From contig NC_037091.1 of the NCBI RefSeq assembly GCF_002994745.2, positions 34,970,612 to 35,034,611 on the forward strand: a stretch of DNA of 64,000 nucleotides, in the 5' to 3' direction. A model generated the notes under the pieces. The model had not been told where the DNA came from, searched no databases, and saw only the letters and a list, made by a program, of their open reading frames with translations. Numbering within the stretch: the first letter of the stretch is position 1; every line of letters starts with the position of its first letter. This DNA is from Rosa chinensis. Its lineage: Eukaryota; Streptophyta; Magnoliopsida; Rosales; Rosaceae. The translations under genes and the position numbers were made by a program. Shown in pieces: positions 63,005-64,000 of the stretch.

Positions 63005-64000
63005 GTAATCTATCCTTGAGAAATACCTCATCCCTCTTTTTTTGTTCCAGGGTTACTTCAGAACTCTCACCATCTGCTAAGCACATAACAACTATTAATC
63101 ATCAGCAGAAAACATATTCATTCCCACAAAGAATAACTAGACAATAAATGTAGAGTTCAGAAGATACTAATCAGATAATTTAACAAATGAAAGCTGCCTT
63201 GAACAATTAACTTGACTCAGGACCTAAAATTAAAATTAGTTTTGGCTCAACTATCAGAACTCAATTTAAGTTCTCTTTATCTATATCTAGCAAAATAAAC
63301 CACACAGTATGCCTATGCAGTAAATACCTATAGAGTGCTACTCTTAAGTCAAATAATTTACTTTAGCATTCCTAATTACAACAACAATATTAAATGACAA
63401 TGATGTTTAAGCCAGTTATGCTCTTACGTCACAACTCAATCCAGATTACTAGATAACTACTACAAGCTAAGGGGGGGGGGGGGGGGGGGGGGGAGTTCAA
63501 CACTGAACTAATGCCTTCCGTATATGATTCAATGTGAAGAACTAAAGGGTGTCAAATAAATTATCCATGAATATTAGACATCATATGAATACTCACCCAA
63601 CTTTTGTTTAACCAAAGGAAGATTGCTCTGTTTACTACTTTTATTGCATATTTCCTTGATAGTAATGGCTATAATCTTGATCAAATTGTATGGACCATCC
63701 CCCAAAATAAGGGCAATAGCTATGAAGACATGTAAACAAACATTACGGATTGAGCCAAACCTCAAATATAATCAAGATTATTGCTATAATGACCACCTTG
63801 TTGCCTCCAACAAAAATGATTCCACAATACCTTATATCCATAAAGACCTTTGAAATCATTGCTACCAAGGTCAACTGGATACCAGTGCCCAGCATGTTGG
63901 GATATGAGAGGCCAAAGGAAACCCCATGATATGATAGCCCCAAGAAGTACTGAGCAGTTGACTATGTGAGGGCAAATAAGACCACATCCGACATAAGTAG
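63005..64000 (-). pseudogene. YSL-type metal-nicotianamine transporter fragment
   Basis: Reading right to left, the first exon (64000-63831) encodes GLICPHIVNCSVLLGAIIS, WGFLWPLISQHAG and GSNDFKGLYGYK, and ends at a GT donor. The next (63729-63597) encodes VFIAIALILGDGPYNLIKII and NLPLVKQKLG. After an intron (63596-63074) a third exon starts at 63073 (GESSEVTLEQKKRDEVFLKD, then RLPNWVAGSGYV). These are consecutive parts of the plant YSL (oligopeptide transporter) family, with its membrane segments. The base pair before exon 2 is AT instead of AG, so splicing would fail. YSL homology stops at about 62995, where the CACTA protease segment begins. The right part is cut by the window end. Confidence 0.75.
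63471..63493. repeat. 23-base poly-G tract in the YSL intron
   Basis: Uninterrupted G run on the plus strand, able to form a G-quadruplex. Confidence 0.9.

Larger units (their letters stand above)
61521..64000 (-). mobile_element. CACTA transposon 3, right part outside the window
   Basis: Starts CACTACTAGAATTTTGTTCA, a CACTA-type end, followed by dense subterminal repeats of ACCGATGT/ACATCAGT between 61540 and 62330. On the minus strand an Ulp1-like protease exon (62761-62990) and YSL transporter exons (63005-64000) follow. The other end was not found, so it is probably past 64000. Strand is given by the protease exon. Confidence 0.7.

Overview
This is a gene-poor, transposon-dense stretch of a dicot plant nuclear genome. 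The spliced protein matches (aldo-keto reductase, phosphoglucan water dikinase, YSL transporter, 5-FCL) and the style of the repeats suggest Rosaceae, perhaps Rosoideae. That placement is from memory of protein families and repeat styles and was not searched. There is no bacterial, organellar or rRNA/tRNA signal.

Only one gene looks intact: a five-exon aldo-keto reductase of the auxin-induced/perakine-reductase type (23029-26364, + strand). The second host locus is a large broken copy of phosphoglucan, water dikinase (PWD/GWD3). Its exons lie at 33807-34954 and 49244-54891, lack both ends of the protein, and carry frameshifts and a stop. One of its introns is swollen by nested transposons.

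Layout. 1-1790: AT-rich, no gene. 1791-4799: a 3.0-kb solo-LTR-like repeat. 4803-6096: LINE ORF1 remnant. 7373-17100: Athila-lineage Ty3/Gypsy element on the minus strand with its 3' LTR but no 5' LTR. 17105-19405: L1-type LINE with endonuclease end and reverse transcriptase. 20465-22564: hAT element with perfect 8-bp target duplication, internally deleted, with a second small element nested in its (TA)n tract. 23029-26364: AKR gene. 26668-33770: a Mutator-like element remnant holding a Tat-type LTR fragment and another 2.9-kb LTR. 33807-54891: PWD pseudogene. 35221-43070: third LTR copy, itself split by a CACTA element (35656-41103) that carries pieces of host genes. 43389-48773: a second CACTA. 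54894-58080: LINE and MuDR transposase remnants, the latter split by a second hAT with perfect target duplication. 58100-61510: degraded Ty1/Copia. 61521-64000: the start of a third CACTA, whose Ulp1-like protease exon lies next to a YSL metal-transporter gene fragment.

The most interesting theme is gene capture by CACTA elements. One element has apparent exons of an EXPP1-like secreted protein, 5-formyltetrahydrofolate cyclo-ligase and at least one further unrecognised gene. Another has YSL exons joined to its own protease exon. The nesting order can be read from target-site duplications, so the region is a good relative-dating series. I saw no sign of a wholly new enzymatic system.
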